From: Beta vulgaris subsp. vulgaris
Taxonomy: Eukaryota > Streptophyta > Magnoliopsida > Caryophyllales > Amaranthaceae
Direction: 5' to 3'
DNA length: 64,000 nucleotides
NCBI RefSeq assembly: GCF_026745355.1
Contig: NC_079206.1
Span: 26,293,845-26,357,844, forward strand
A program made the position numbers and the translations under genes. Of this stretch, positions 34,832-46,240 are shown one piece after another. Position 1 is the stretch's first letter. Each line of letters opens with the position of its first letter. The notes below the pieces were generated by a model. That model saw only the letters and a list, made by a program, of their open reading frames with translations. It made no database searches and was not told where the DNA came from.

Positions 34832-35325
34832 ATGGCTAGTAGTGTTTGAGATACTGTTACCTTAAGGTATTGGCATGGTGGGAGGTATAAAGAAGCTAGT
34901 ACAAGGGAGTTAATATATGCAGGGGGGCAAGGGAAGACAATTGGTGTTGTTCCTGATGAGTTATATTTTTGGGAAATTATGGATTTGGCTAAGAAGTGTG
35001 GGGATTATAGCACAGTTGAGGCAGTTTTCTATTTACATCCTGGGATGGGGTTGTTAGATGGGTTAATAAAGGTAGAAGATGACAACGGTGTTCTTGCACT
35101 TTGTGATATAGCAAAGAAAGAGAAAAGTGTGGACTTGTATGTGTTGCATCAGCAGGCTTACCCCACTTTCCCATATAAATCTCCCTCTAAATCTCCTAGT
35201 AAGACAGTAACTCCTTCTCAACCACCTGAAACACAATTAATAAATCAAAAAGCAACCAAACCCCAAAAGCTTACACCAAAAAGGGGAACCTTATCACACC
35301 ACCCTCCCTTAAAAAAGACTTGACT
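34832..35325 (+). pseudogene. PB1-like domain protein fragment (Mutator-transposon associated)
   Basis: From ATG 34832 the frame has a TGA at codon 6 (34847-34849). It then reads without interruption to 35325. After the stop it encodes a PB1-like domain as found at the N-terminus of many plant MULE-related proteins: LRYWHGGRYKEA, YAGGQGKTIGVVPDELYFW, then IMDLAKKCGDYSTVEAVFYL and HPGMGLLDGLIKVEDDNGV. A Pro/Ser/Thr-rich tail follows (YKSPSKSPSKTVTPSQPPET). No MULE transposase core is present. The frame runs into the end of the gypsy element at 35298, so the C-terminus is chimeric or truncated. The early stop plus the truncation make it a pseudogene. Confidence 0.7.
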
Positions 35326-35330
35326 CAAGT

Positions 35331-35945
35331 CTAGATATTACAATTAAAATCAGGGAACCTTTTTTCAAAATATATAGCATACTCCCAACTAGCTTCATGA
35401 TCTGGACATCCTTCCCGTTGGACCAAGTATTGAACATGGGCCATATTATGAAATTTGATAGTCCTCCTATCCAATATAACGGTTGGATGAATTAAGAAAA
35501 CATCGTCTTGGCCTTGTAACCAAATTGGAATATGTGTAGCAATAGGTAGAGAACCTTGAAATTTCTTCAGTTGAGATACATGGAAAACATCATGTATCTT
35601 AGAATTATTAGCAGGAAGTGTAAGTTCATAAGCCACCTTTCCAATCTTAGCTTGAACCCGAAAGGGCCCATAATACTTGGGAGACAACTTATGATTAGTT
35701 CTGGTCTGAATTGAATGTTGTTTGTAAGGCTGAAGCTTTAGCAAAACCCAATTGCCCACATCAAAGTGTCTATCAGTCCTGTGTTTGTCAGCTTGAGCCT
35801 TCATTCTACCCTGAGCTCTAGTCAAATGAAATTTCACCATAGCCAGCATTTGCTCTTTTCTAAGCATGCTTCTATCCACAACTTCAATAGAAGATTCGCC
35901 TGCTAAGTAAGGTAAATGAAGTGGTGGTGGTTGATTGTAAACCAC
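35331..35945 (-). pseudogene. pol: Integrase C-terminus and chromodomain of the chromovirus-type element
   Basis: Continues the integrase beyond the CACTA insertion: an in-frame stop shortly after the breakpoint, then PYEVVYNQPPPLHLPY, a long helical part (RSMLRKEQMLAMVKFHLTRA) and the LSPKYYGPFRVQAKIG core. It ends in a chromodomain-like segment MAHVQYLVQREGCPDHEASWEY. Chromodomains of these integrases bind modified histone tails and bias insertion to heterochromatin. The segment itself is open over 204 codons. Confidence 0.85.
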
Positions 35946-35967
35946 TTCATAAGGTATTAACTACAAA

Positions 35968-37415
35968 CACTAGTAGAAAAGGACGATTTGCGTCGCCCCA
36001 TTTGCGTCGCATGAAAGGCAAAACGACGCAATAACGTAATTTGCGTCGCACGTAAAGAGGAGTGCGACGCATAACATGGGTACATAAGTACCAGATACAA
36101 GGTATATGCGTTGCACGTTCCTTAGGTGCGTTGCAAAAGCCCAATTTGCGTCGCACCTTATTCAATGTGCGACGCAGATACCAAGGCCACGAGGCCCACT
36201 TCCCTTTTTATTTCAAAAATCCTAATAATTGCGCCCACATTTCAACCCTAATTCTTCGCATCAACTCTCAGCTGTCACTCATCTCCCCTCTCTCTCTATC
36301 TCTCTATATCCCTCCCTCACCAACCCTAATTTCTCCTCTCTCCGTCACGTTTAATTTTACAGTTCATCATTTCATCATTTTTATCCACACAATTTCATAA
36401 CGTCACCGGGACTTTCATCATTTCAATTTCTTCATGCTTCTCATGTGACTTCTCAGATCTAATATTCGAAGGTAATTGGAGAAGAGCAGCAAACTTTGTG
36501 AACTGCATTCGTGAACTTCATCCATATTTATTTTTGGTTCTTAAAAATACCGATTTCGTTCTTCGCACTTCGAGAATAAGGTAACTTGTTTATTTTTTTA
36601 TTTTTCTTTTTTTTCGCCTGTCTTAATTTTTCGTTATTTGTCATTTTTTCCAGATCTGTTTAAAGACCTCCTCGTTTTTTCATTTTCGTCTGTGTCGACA
36701 CATTGCTGCATTTTCGTTTTCATTTTTTCAGATCTATTCGAATTATGAGAACAAGAAGGAAGGTCAAGATGTGAAGGAAGCTCCAAAATTTTTGTACTAT
36801 ATTAGTTATTGATAGATTTGTTTTTATGAATTGTTGTATTATATATGTTCTGAAATTCCAAGCATTTTCGTTTTCATTTTTACAGGTTTGTTCGAATTTT
36901 TGTACCGTATTGTTTATTAGTTTTATTTGATTTTCCATCCTCTATCTCTACGCATTCATTGTCACACCTTGAATTTCAATTTTTTTTTTTTGAAGTTTAT
37001 GTTTGGTTGTGGTGCAGTATTAAAGCATTTTGAAGTTTCTATTTGGTTGTGGTGCAGTACTAAAGCATTCATGCTTTGATATTGTGTTTTTTTTTTTATT
37101 TTTCGCATAACATCATTTGCGTCGCACATGGCACAAGGTGCGACGTAGGTGTCTGATTTGCGTCGCACCATGTGCTATGGGCGACGCAAATTCCCCTTCT
37201 ATCCATGTTGTAGTTTGTAGTTTATGGAGCTGGGGAGAGCAATTTGCGTTGCACCGTATACAACGCGCGATGCGAATAGCTAAAAGATCTGCGTCGATTC
37301 CGCATACGACGTAGATCAATTATAGGCCATCTGCGTCGAGACCTCTGCGTCGGACCTAGATCCGATGCAAATTGGGGTCCTTGGTCCGATGCAAATCGAC
37401 CTTTTTCTAATAGTG
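35968..37415. mobile_element. Non-autonomous CACTA element inside the gypsy integrase
   Basis: Ends CACTAGTAGAAAAGG and (inverted right end) CACTATTAGAAAAAGG, flanked by the 3-bp duplication AAA (35965-35967 and 37416-37418). Both subterminal regions carry many copies of gcgtcgca in both orientations, the usual transposase-binding layout. The interior (36190-37100) is a C/T-rich, leader-like stretch followed by T-rich DNA and may be captured. No transposase. Confidence 0.9.
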
Positions 37416-39558
37416 AAAGCTGAATGAAAATGAGTGTTGTACCACCACCCAGCTAATGGTAACCATAGAGACCATTCCTGGGGTTTTTCTCCACACATGC
37501 ATCGAAGATATGTCTCTAAACATCTGTTCACTACCTCTGTCTGACCATCAGTCTCAGGGTGCTCGGCAAAAGACAATAGAAATTCCGTGCCGTGAAGAGA
37601 AAAAAGACCTTTCCAAAAGTTACTGAGGAAGGTAGGGTCCCTTTCACTCACAATTGTTCTTGGCCAACCATGTAGTTTGAAAACATGGTCTAAGTAACAT
37701 TTAGCTACTTGTACAGCAGTATAAGGATATGAGAGAGTCATGAAATGAGCAACTTTGCTAAAACGATCCACCACTACAAATACGACATCCTGGCCATTGG
37801 ATTTCGGCAAGCCACCCATAAAATTCATAAAGACATTCTTCTATACTTCTTCTGGAACTGGGAGAGGTTGTAATTAAGAGTCCTGGATTGGCAGAATTAT
37901 CATATTTAGAGACTTGGCATATGGGACATCTCCTCACAAACTATCTAACATCCTTAGTTATGACATGCCAATAAAATATGCTTTTAAGCTCCTTTAACGT
38001 GACATCCCTACCTGAATGGCCACTCTTGGGGCAAGCGTGCTGCCATTGCATGATCTTCAGTTTCAGATTATCATCCTTTCCAGCTACAATTCTATTCCTT
38101 CTTCTCAATAAACCATCTTGAATGCTGAAATTGGGAACACTTACATCATCTCGTAATTGAACTAAGATATGTTGAGTGTTAACATTAAGGTGATAGCTCT
38201 AAATAATCAACTCCTTCAGATCTGAAACAATGACTGAGATTGCCATGAACATAACTTCTCCTCCTTTTACTCTGGAGAGGGCATCCGCAACTACATTGTC
38301 GTTTCCACACTTGTATTGAATCTCATAATCATAACCATAAGTTTTGACAACCAAAATTGTTGGAAAGGAGTAGATATCTTTTGTTGTAATAGCCACTTCA
38401 AACTCTTTTGATCTGTTTTGATTATAAAATGGCCAGCAATCAAGTATTGTTCCCACTTTTGAACAGCGAAGACAATAGCTAAGAGTTCTTTTTTATAAAC
38501 TGGTAGTTTTTGCCATATGGGACCCAAAGACCTGCTAATAAAGGCTAAAGGATGGTCATCTTGCATTAGAACTGCCCCTATACCAGACTTAGATGCATCA
38601 GTCTCTAGTACAAAGGGTTTGGAAAAGTCTGGAACAACAAGAACAGGAGCAGTTGTCAATGCTGACTTCAGTGCTTCAAAGGCATCCTGAGCTTTCTCAG
38701 TCCCTGTAAAACCTTCTTTCTTGAGAAGATTAATGAGCTCTTTGTTAATAAGAGCATAATTCCTGACAAATTTTCTTTAGTAGCCAGATAAACCAAGGAA
38801 GCTTCTCAAGTCTTTCAATGAGCTAGGAACAGGCCAACTAGCAATGGCTGAAATTTTCCTTAGATCTGTCTCTACTCCTTGAGCATAAATAAAGTGGCCT
38901 AAATACTCCACTTTACTAGTTGCAAAAATAGATTTTCTAGCTTTTGCATACATCTGATTTTGCTGCATAAGCTCAAACACTTCAATTAAATGATGTAAAT
39001 GCTCAGTGAAAGATTTACTGTAAACAAGAATGTCATCAAAAAACACTAGGACACATTTTCTAAGAAATGGTCTAAAACATCGTTCATCCATCCCTGAAAA
39101 GATGCAAGAGCATTAGTAAGGCCAAAAGGCATTACTAGAAAGTCATAATGCCCAGTGTGAGTTTTAAAAGCAGTTTTAAAAACATCTGCATCATGAACCC
39201 TCAATTGATGGTATCCAGCTCTTAAATCAAGCTTTATAAACACAACAACTCCAGCTAATTCATATATTAATTCATCAATAACTGGAATAGGAAACTTATC
39301 TTTTACTGTTTTCTTGTTAAGTTCTCTGTAATCCACACATAATCTCCAAGTTCCATCTTTCTTGCATACTAGAACAACTGGAGATGCAAAGGGACTTGAA
39401 CTGTTTTGAATAATCCCTCTGTCCACCATTTCTTGAATGAGTTGTTCTATGACATCTTGCTTCAATGGATACCTGTAAGGCCTGATGTTAACGGGACATG
39501 CACCCATTTCTAGGGGGATTCTGTGATCAAACACCCCCCTCTTTGGAGGTAAATCCAT
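37416..39558 (-). pseudogene. pol: RT, RNase H and integrase core of the chromovirus-type element
   Basis: RT spans 39558-38777 with WRLCVDYRELNKKT, KLDLRAGYHQL, FLVMPFGLTNA and the catalytic FFDD. The frame changes at about 39070. RNase H (FVLETDASKSGIGAVL, FIIKTDQKSLKWLL) spans 38659-38291. The integrase zinc site (CPICQVSKY) lies at about 37925 with stops around it. The core (37828-37430) has MNFMGGLPKS where the family has an Asp in place of the Asn, then SERDPTFLSNFWKG and HPETDGQTEVVNR. The first catalytic acid is therefore lost. It is cut by the CACTA insertion at 37416. Confidence 0.88.
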
Positions 39559-39715
39559 CGGATCTTCAAAAACACCATTATATTTCTGTTTAAGGGTCTC
39601 AATTTCAGGAATTATTGAAGACTACAGATTACAGAAGGAGTAATTGTCAGCTACTTCCTTCTTAGAGGTATCTAGTACTTGTAAGAAATACAAATGAGCT
39701 GCACCTTCTAACAAT

Positions 39716-41238
39716 TTAGCATAAGGTTCTCCCTCCATTACTTGCACTTTTTTTGGGTGAAACTCCTCCAAGCCTATATGTAACTCCTCCCACTGTAAAC
39801 TCCATTAACTGCTTCTTAAAATCCCAACAAATGGAGCCTAAAGTAGCTAGCCACTGAACTCCTAACACCATACCACAAGACCCTAATGAAATCAACATGA
39901 CATCAGTGGTAAAAAGCTTCCCTTGCATAACCCAAGAAAAAGTGTCACATTTATGTTGACAGGCAATATGATTGCCATCCGTCATAGTAACAGCCTGTGG
40001 AGGCATTGGACTAATGGCACAACCTAGTTTCTTGGCCATAGTCATATCCAGGAAGTTGTGAGTACTTCCTGAATCTATGAGAATATTAATGGAACAACCA
40101 TTTACTATGCCTTTAACCCTCATGGTATGAAAGCTTTGATTTCCTATCAATGCAATTACTGAAATACATGGCTCACTGTTTCCAGAATGACTCCCATTTG
40201 TAATATCCAAGAATTCATCACCACTTTCATTTGAATCACTAACTTCCAACACTCCATTTCCTGCTATTTCTACACTAAATAGTTGAGGTTCTTTGAACTT
40301 ACACTTGTGATTCCTATCATAGGGTTTATCACAATAATAACATAACCCCTTTGCAATCTTCTCCTGTCTAACATCTGCAGGTATATATTTGAAGGATCTT
40401 TTTGTATTTGGGTTTGTATTTGAAGGTAAGGGAAGAATAGGAGGTTTAGAATTAGCTAACACCGGTGTATCAAGAGGTTTATTTGTGGAGTAAGGTGGAA
40501 AAGAAGGTTTGTGAGTTTTAGATGAATGTGAGGTGAAGTTAGCTGTTATAGATTCTTCCTGTAATCTAGCATATTCTACTGCTTCAGCTGCACTTCGAGG
40601 TTTAGAAGCTCTTACTATAGGTTTAATATTTGGTTTATTTCCTCCCACAAAACTGTCAAGAAAGTAAGAATTAGGAAATATATGGCTTTATTGCAACATC
40701 AAAGATCTCATATCTTCAAAAGCATCAATGTAACTGTCAATTGAATCAGTTTGTTGCAATTTATTGAACTTCTCTACAAAATTCATGCCAATTTCATCTC
40801 TAAATCTAGCAGAAAGTCAATTATGAACTCAGACCAATCAACATTCCTTCTTATTGACAACTAACTGGAAACCCATTGTTCTGCTTTTTCTACCATATAC
40901 AAACAAGCTAAATCTACCTTTTGCTCTTCAGGAATCTTGCATAGATGGAAGTACTTGTTATATTTTTTAATCCACATTCTGGGGTTTGTACCATTAAACT
41001 TAGGGAACTTAAGTTTAGGAACATACCCACGAATTCTAGTAGCACCATCATCATGAACTTCAGTGGATTTGACAGAAGAGGTTGGAGACTTCAAAATCTT
41101 CTTTTCTACTGTTGCCTTAATTCTTCCATTCATTTCTTGTAAAGACATCATTATTTCCTTCAAAATATCCTGTATCACCTTGTTTTGGGTTTGTTGTTCT
41201 TCCCACTTTTGTTCTTGAATTCTTAATTGTTCCTCCAT
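39716..41238 (-). pseudogene. gag: gag and protease of the chromovirus-type element
   Basis: The first part (41238-40861) begins with a Gln/Glu/Lys helix, then a gag domain (VPKLKFPKFNGTNPRMWIKK, EEQKVDLACLYMVEKAEQW), and stops after QWVSS. A gap with stops and a frame change follows. The second part (40648-39716) has a CCHC-like zinc knuckle CYYCDKPYDRNHKC and the aspartic protease motif ILIDSGSTHNFLD, then a conserved LGVQWLATLG. Gag packs RNA, and protease cleaves the polyprotein. The break between the parts makes it non-functional. Confidence 0.85.
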
Positions 41239-41398
41239 GATTGTAACTCTCTTAGTTACTGCTGGTGCCAGAGTTATTTTGATAGAAATTTCAGTTTGTT
41301 ATTTGATCAAACACTTAGAGTGCTGAAGCTTGGTGAAGTTATTAACAATGGCGGAATTGAACTTCTAAGCAGCAACTGCTCTGCAGCGCTGATACCAA

Positions 41399-41713
41399 TG
41401 TTACAGGAAGGGCAACCCTTCAATTATTTTAGAATGAAAACTATGAATTCAGATAAGAGAGAGAGAAAGAGACAGAATATGAGATGAGAAAGAAGAATGT
41501 GTTTTTAATTTTTTTGAATGCCTATTACAACATGAGTTTGATCTATTTATAGCTCAATTGCTAAGTAGGAGAAAATCCCAGCTTAACTAACTCAGCTCAA
41601 GTACTTTAACAAACTCTCAACTAACTCCCTGATTATACGGAAAGTCAAAACTAATTTTACCTCCAAAAGGCTACATACATTTATAAGGCTAATTAAAGTA
41701 ATTATCCTTATCA
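41399..41713 (-). repeat. 5' LTR of the chromovirus-type element
   Basis: On the minus strand it starts TGATAAGG, has a TATA box (gctataaatag, about 41555-41545) and ends TGTAACA directly before the Met-type primer-binding site. 315 bp. The outer boundary abuts family B repeat sequence. Confidence 0.7.
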
Positions 41714-42092
41714 TAAGGGTTGTTCGCAGGGGAGTAAGGGTTGTTTGTAGAGGGTAGGGTAGGGGATGGGGTGGTCGCATGGGGTAGGGGAGAGGTGGTC
41801 ACAGGGGGTTGAGGAGGGGGTGGTCATAGGGGTAGAGGTTCTTGTTGAGGTAGGGGAAGAAGAGAGAAACAAAGGAATGGGGAGATTAGAAAAGAAAAGA
41901 GAAAAATGAAAAATGAAAAAACATAAAAGAAAAATATATATTTAATTTTACCATTTTAGCGGGTTATGGGTCTCACGGTTTAAAATGAGCGGATCGTGTT
42001 AAAATTTTGAATTATTAAAAAAATAATCAAAAATACTGGGATTAATTTGACCGAACGGCCTAAAGGTTGGATTATTAAAATTAATTTATCCT
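41714..42092. mobile_element. Family B inverted-repeat element end, second copy
   Basis: The right end (about 42018-42088) is the reverse complement of the family B end at 1362-1430. Inside lies a G-rich stretch (gggtagggtaggggatgggg) mirroring the C-rich stretch of copy 1. The left part is missing where the gypsy LTR begins. Confidence 0.5.
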
Positions 42093-42160
42093 TTTATTTT
42101 TATTTTTACCACCTTTTACTTAATTACCCTGTTGTGCATTAATGTTTTTTTCTTAACTAG

Positions 42161-42769
42161 TTGTTGCTCCACGCGCGACGCCCCAAAACAGTAATATTGT
42201 TATATTCGCAATCGGTTAGGCAAAGGTAGCGTAATGTGTGTTTTTTCACGATATGAAACAAATAAGACAAATATAGAAGGTATAGAGAATGAGTTCGAAA
42301 ATGAAGCATTTCCATAGATAGTTTCAACTTTAGAAATGTTCTTGAAATCTACTTCTATCTACATGAGCTTGTTTTGTTCACTAAGCTCGCAAAAGATGCA
42401 TGCACACGTACTAATTATATACAAACTTCCATATTAATTAAAAAGCTACACATTAATTGATATAGTTTTCAAAAAAGACAAAAGTACATTAAGCGTCTTG
42501 TGAGCATTGGTGATGGCAAAATTAATGCTCTTGCATTCTTCTTTGTTCAATTGCTGTTGTGGGCAAGGTCCAAGCTACAAGAAGTCACGTTTCAAATGGT
42601 TAGTAAGCTTGTAGGGCTTGAAAAGCAATAGATAAAATGTAGAGTCTAAAGAGCTTTTCTTTTCAGTATGCATCAAAGCTTAAAGAGCTTTTCAATATCA
42701 ATATTAGGTGAATGTATATAAAAATGCACCTATCTCAGGTAAACCTATGCATCAAAGTTTAGAGAGCTC
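42161..42769. other. Helitron 3' non-coding region
   Basis: No gene was recognised. It contains short repeats of ttaaagagcttttc near 42640-42695 and the GC-rich tail next to the candidate terminus. Confidence 0.4.
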
Positions 42770-43310
42770 CAGACATTGCGAAACGAAAGATCACAAACCA
42801 TTGATCCAATTCTTCTGCTACAAAATAAAGTAAGCGAGGTATCCGAGAAGGATATAATTACTACGAGACTATTAGTTCCCTCTAATAAGGTTGGGTGCCT
42901 CCTCGGTCAAGGAGGTACAATTATCAATGAAATGAGAAGGAGAACACAGGCAGACATTTGTGTTTATTCTAAGGACGAAAAGCCTGAGTGTGCTTCAGAA
43001 GATGAGGAGCTTGTTCAGCTAAGAAATTCTTATCAATGTATAATGGTGATTTGGCTCTCTGCTTTGTTATTTTTGGAATGGTCTCATGCCAATGCTAACT
43101 ATCTTTTTAGGTGTCCGGAAGTTTTGCATTTGCCAAGGATTCCTTGGCAGAGATAGCATCTAGGCTAAGGACATGATGCTTGAGGGATGGTAGTGCTGCA
43201 GCAGAACCAGCTCCACCTCCTCCAAGATCTGTCCAAGGATATGGTCCCATTAGAGGTTTTCCTCGAGGAGGATCCCCTACTGGTCCAGTTACATTTGATG
43301 GCAATCTACG
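42770..43310 (+). pseudogene. Captured KH-domain RNA-binding protein fragment, two exons
   Basis: Exon-like part 1 (42776-43018) encodes the linker SQTIDPILLLQNKVSEVSEK and a KH domain start, LLVPSNKVGCLLGQGGTIIN, with the GxxG loop GQGG and RRTQADICVYSK. Part 2 (43111-43310) continues VSGSFAFAKDSLAEIASRLR, then a Pro/Gly-rich stretch. The intron between (43019-43110, 92 bp) keeps its acceptor (tttttag), but its donor reads CAG/CTAAGA, where GTAAGA would be expected. An in-frame TGA lies at 43174-43176. Part 2 then reads on in the same frame. It resembles HEN4/RCF3-like plant KH proteins, which act in pre-mRNA processing. It is only a piece, on the strand opposite to the Helitron genes. Confidence 0.78.
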
Positions 43311-44042
43311 CGTGCATGTTACATTTTAATCTTCTTTTTAATTCTTTGCCTTCTATTTCTATGCTCCATAAGTGCTATTTTAGCTTTTGATTTGGTCTAT
43401 TTCAGGCCATATACTTTGAATTAGTAAAGGAGCCATCTTTTAACAGAAGTTCAGAGTTAAGACTATCTCATGTTGATAGAGATAATAATCATGTTTGAGG
43501 AATACTTCAACTAATTTAAATTGTGCTACCACTTGAATTACTATTAGAACTTCATATCAGCTTAATCATCACCCAAGGTAATCCATATAAATACTAAAAA
43601 GTCCGAGCTCCAGACCTAGGGAAACATTAACAGGCAGTTTTCGAAAATAACACCATCAACTACACCAAATCAAATTTAAATAACCAATATGCCATCACCA
43701 CAACATAAATAACACCATCAACTACATTAAATCAAATTTAAATTCAAGCGCTAGATGTAAAGTAACCCAATCAAGACATGCTAATACGAATTCGAAAATC
43801 CAATACAACAAAAACTAATAATCAAATCATAGTGATCAGAGGGCACAAAACATGCTGCAAAAAGAAGTAGAAAATGACTTAATATAAACTCAAGAACTTC
43901 ACAGATGTAATTTAGACTATATGATAAAACTAATTCAAGTTAAACTGATCGTAATGCACAAATTTAATTCAATATTTCAAAGAATTAACAGTTAAAATTG
44001 CAACACAAAAATTAACATTAAGATAGCCATATACTGCAAAAA
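43311..44042. other. Unassigned AT-rich DNA within the Helitron
   Basis: Nothing recognised. The phrase ataacaccatcaactaca occurs twice (about 43648 and 43710), a small local duplication. Confidence 0.5.
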
Positions 44043-44761
44043 TTACTCAAAAGTTCCTGGAAATGACTCAATCATATATACCTCAAATTGTTGAACCAAA
44101 GTCTTCAGCATGATAGGCTTCCTCTTCAGAGTCCTCGGCATCATATGTTTCGTCATCAACATTAAGATAGACATTGGTTCCTCCTTCGCTAGCATAGTCT
44201 TCAATGACTGCATACACCGTGCGGAGGTAGAAATATCCATCCAAACCCTCACAATACATATCGTAGCGCTTGGTCCGTGCACAACTGAACCATCTCCAAG
44301 AAACATTCAATTCCATGGCAAGGGTGAGTATTCATCTGAATCATCTTCAATACTTGTTTCAACCTGACTGATTTTTGCGTTGCCTTTCTTTGTGGATGGG
44401 ATTATTTTTTTTTTGCTGGTTGTTTTGCCTGCCTCGCGTGAACAGAACTGTGCTTGCATTTTTTAGTGCCTTTCCCTTTCCTTTTTTTACCCGTAACGCT
44501 AGCTCGAGGTGCGTGACAGGGAGACTTACAAGGGGGTATGTGAAAAATATCCTTGGCATTTTTGATGGCTTCTTTCAATGTTTCGTAGGATTCTTCGCTG
44601 AGTAGGCTAGTAGCTTCACCGGAATAGAACATCTTCCAGGCGTATGGGGTGCCATCAGTGATTGAATTGGCAAGAAGAGTGCATATATCACGTTCTTGCT
44701 GAGTTGGTGCAGCAGTGCCTGCTTCTTTAAGTTTTTTTGTAATTTGGAAGAAAAGTGCCAT
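44043..44761 (-). CDS. Unknown protein gene within the Helitron, possibly frameshifted
   Basis: I do not recognise the product. The first frame (44761-44402, 119 residues) starts MALFFQITKKLKEAGTAAP, has a helical middle (SLLSEESYETLKEAIKNAKD) and a very basic tail (TGKKRKGKGTKKCK), which could be a nuclear signal. It ends just after a run of ten A. A one-base shift in that run would extend it into an acidic stretch (VETSIEDDSDEYSPLPWN). A separate acidic frame follows at 44316-44083 (YLNVDDETYDAEDSEEEAYH). Upstream, a TATA box and a CT-rich leader sit in good order. Coding character is moderate. Confidence 0.45.
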
Positions 44762-44883
44762 CAGTGGTTTTGAAGGCGTAGAAGCTGAGAAGGGAGGGAG
44801 GAGTGGAGGGCAGGGGCTTTAGGGCAGAGAATGATTAGCGAGGAAGGAGGAGGGAAGATGGTGGGTGTTTTGGTGTGGTGCAT

Positions 44884-44898
44884 CATTTATAAAGGTTC
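44884..44898 (-). promoter_or_regulatory. Candidate TATA box of the unknown Helitron gene
   Basis: Minus-strand cctttataaatgatg, about 125 bp before the Met at 44761. It is followed by a C-rich leader (CACCCACCATCTTCCCTCC) typical of plant 5' untranslated regions. Confidence 0.5.
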
Positions 44899-45099
44899 GG
44901 TAGAAAGAGGGGAAGTTCTGGTGGCTTGTTAAAAAGGAGTTATTACGTGTAATAGGAGCTATTACTTGTAATAGGAGTTATTACTTGTGTAATGACTTAA
45001 CATTATTGTAATTCAGACAGTTTTGTAACTTTTTTTTTCTTTTTTTTATTGGGAAATTAAGACAGTTTTGTAAATAGGCCTTTGCAAATACTTGTGTAG

Positions 45100-45570
45100 T
45101 GACTAAACAATTTATGTAACGAAGTTTTTTTTTCTCGTATAAACTTTGAAAGATACGCGTGAGGATATTTGACAGAGCTTTTTATAAAAAGTGACATTTT
45201 ATATTTGTATCTTTATCACACTAAAACCAAAAGGATTATTAAGTTTAAAGATTGTATAATAGGTATAATAAATGAACTTAGCTTTAAAGTATCCAAATGC
45301 GTATGTAAAATCTAAGGTGCGGTAAACAATTTATATAACGAAGTATTATTGTCTCGTATAAACTTTGATAGCTACGCGTGAAGATATTAGATAGGGTTTT
45401 TTTTATAAAAAGTGACATGTTATATTTGTATCTTTAACACACTAAAACCAAAAGGATTAGTAAGTCGATAGATTGTATAATAGGTGTAATAAATGAACTT
45501 AGCTTTAAAGTATCCAAATGCATATGTAAAATCTAAGGTGCAGTAAACAATTTATGAAACGAAGCCAGTT
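45100..45570. repeat. Two tandem copies of a ~220-bp unit
   Basis: The phrase aaacaatttatgtaacgaag (with small variants) occurs at about 45106, 45327 and 45546. The intervening blocks share aaaaccaaaaggatta and gaacttagctttaaagtatc. No coding sequence. The spacer 44900-45100 holds short repeats of ttattacttgt. Confidence 0.85.
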
Positions 45571-46240
45571 TTCACTTGATTGCATTGTTTTATATGTTGA
45601 CTAATGTTTGGACACAGAAGCCTTATGATATTGATGTAAACACAATGGTAAAGAGCACTTAGCCATAACATAGGCATAGGTACATAATGCTAAATAAAGG
45701 AGCAATTAAGTAAGATCAAGTGTGTAAACTTGATAAGTGAGTGTAAGCATGCTAAGAGTACTAATCTGCTGAGCTCATGGTAAAGTTCATGTAGAGCGCT
45801 TGTACACCAAAAAGAACAGCTAAGAGTACATCTGGTAAGGCTATGCTAAAGTTTGTGGAAAGTGTTTTCTCATTCAAAAGTGTTAACTACAAAAGTTAAT
45901 TAATTAATAACCTTAACACATACCACTTGATTGGCAAGTAGTAGGGGTGTTGTATAGGAATGAAGCTAAGTAGAGGGGAATTTCAGCTGAGGATAAGTAC
46001 TTGAAATTGATAAGTTAACATAAGTTAAGCTTACACATTTAATAAGTTAATGCGGGTGCTTATAAAGAGTGTTAACCCGCAAAAAGGGCCCAAAACAAAA
46101 GCTAACTGCCTAACAAACTTAACACGTACGACTTGCCTTTTCAAGCCCAAAATGAACAATATATGGCAAGTTAGGGGTGTCGTATAGGAACAAAGAACTT
46201 GGTTTGGAGCTAACAACACAAAAGGTTCATGTTCCTATCA
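45571..46240. other. Spacer downstream of the RPA-like gene
   Basis: Two diverged copies of a block are present (aactgcctaacaaacttaac and taattaataaccttaacaca contexts, both followed by acttg and a ggggtgtygtataggaa phrase at about 45953 and 46178). No gene was recognised. Confidence 0.5.

Larger units (their letters stand above)
35298..41713 (-). mobile_element. Ty3/gypsy chromovirus-type retrotransposon, 3' LTR not found
   Basis: Minus-strand order: 5' LTR (41713-41399), primer-binding site TTGGTATCAGCGCTGC (41398-41383, initiator-Met tRNA type), gag, zinc knuckle, protease, RT, RNase H, integrase, chromodomain, purine tract AAGGGAGGGTGG, then TGTGATAAGG (35298-35289), which resembles an LTR start. 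Beyond that point the sequence does not match the 5' LTR but is the PB1-like fragment. A CACTA element (35968-37415) splits the integrase. Many frameshifts and stops are present. The chromodomain places it among chromoviruses. Confidence 0.88.

Noticed and set aside
36720..37319. Short frames inside the 1.45-kb CACTA element
   Set aside because: They overlap AT-rich and gcgtcgca-rich DNA on both strands without coding features.
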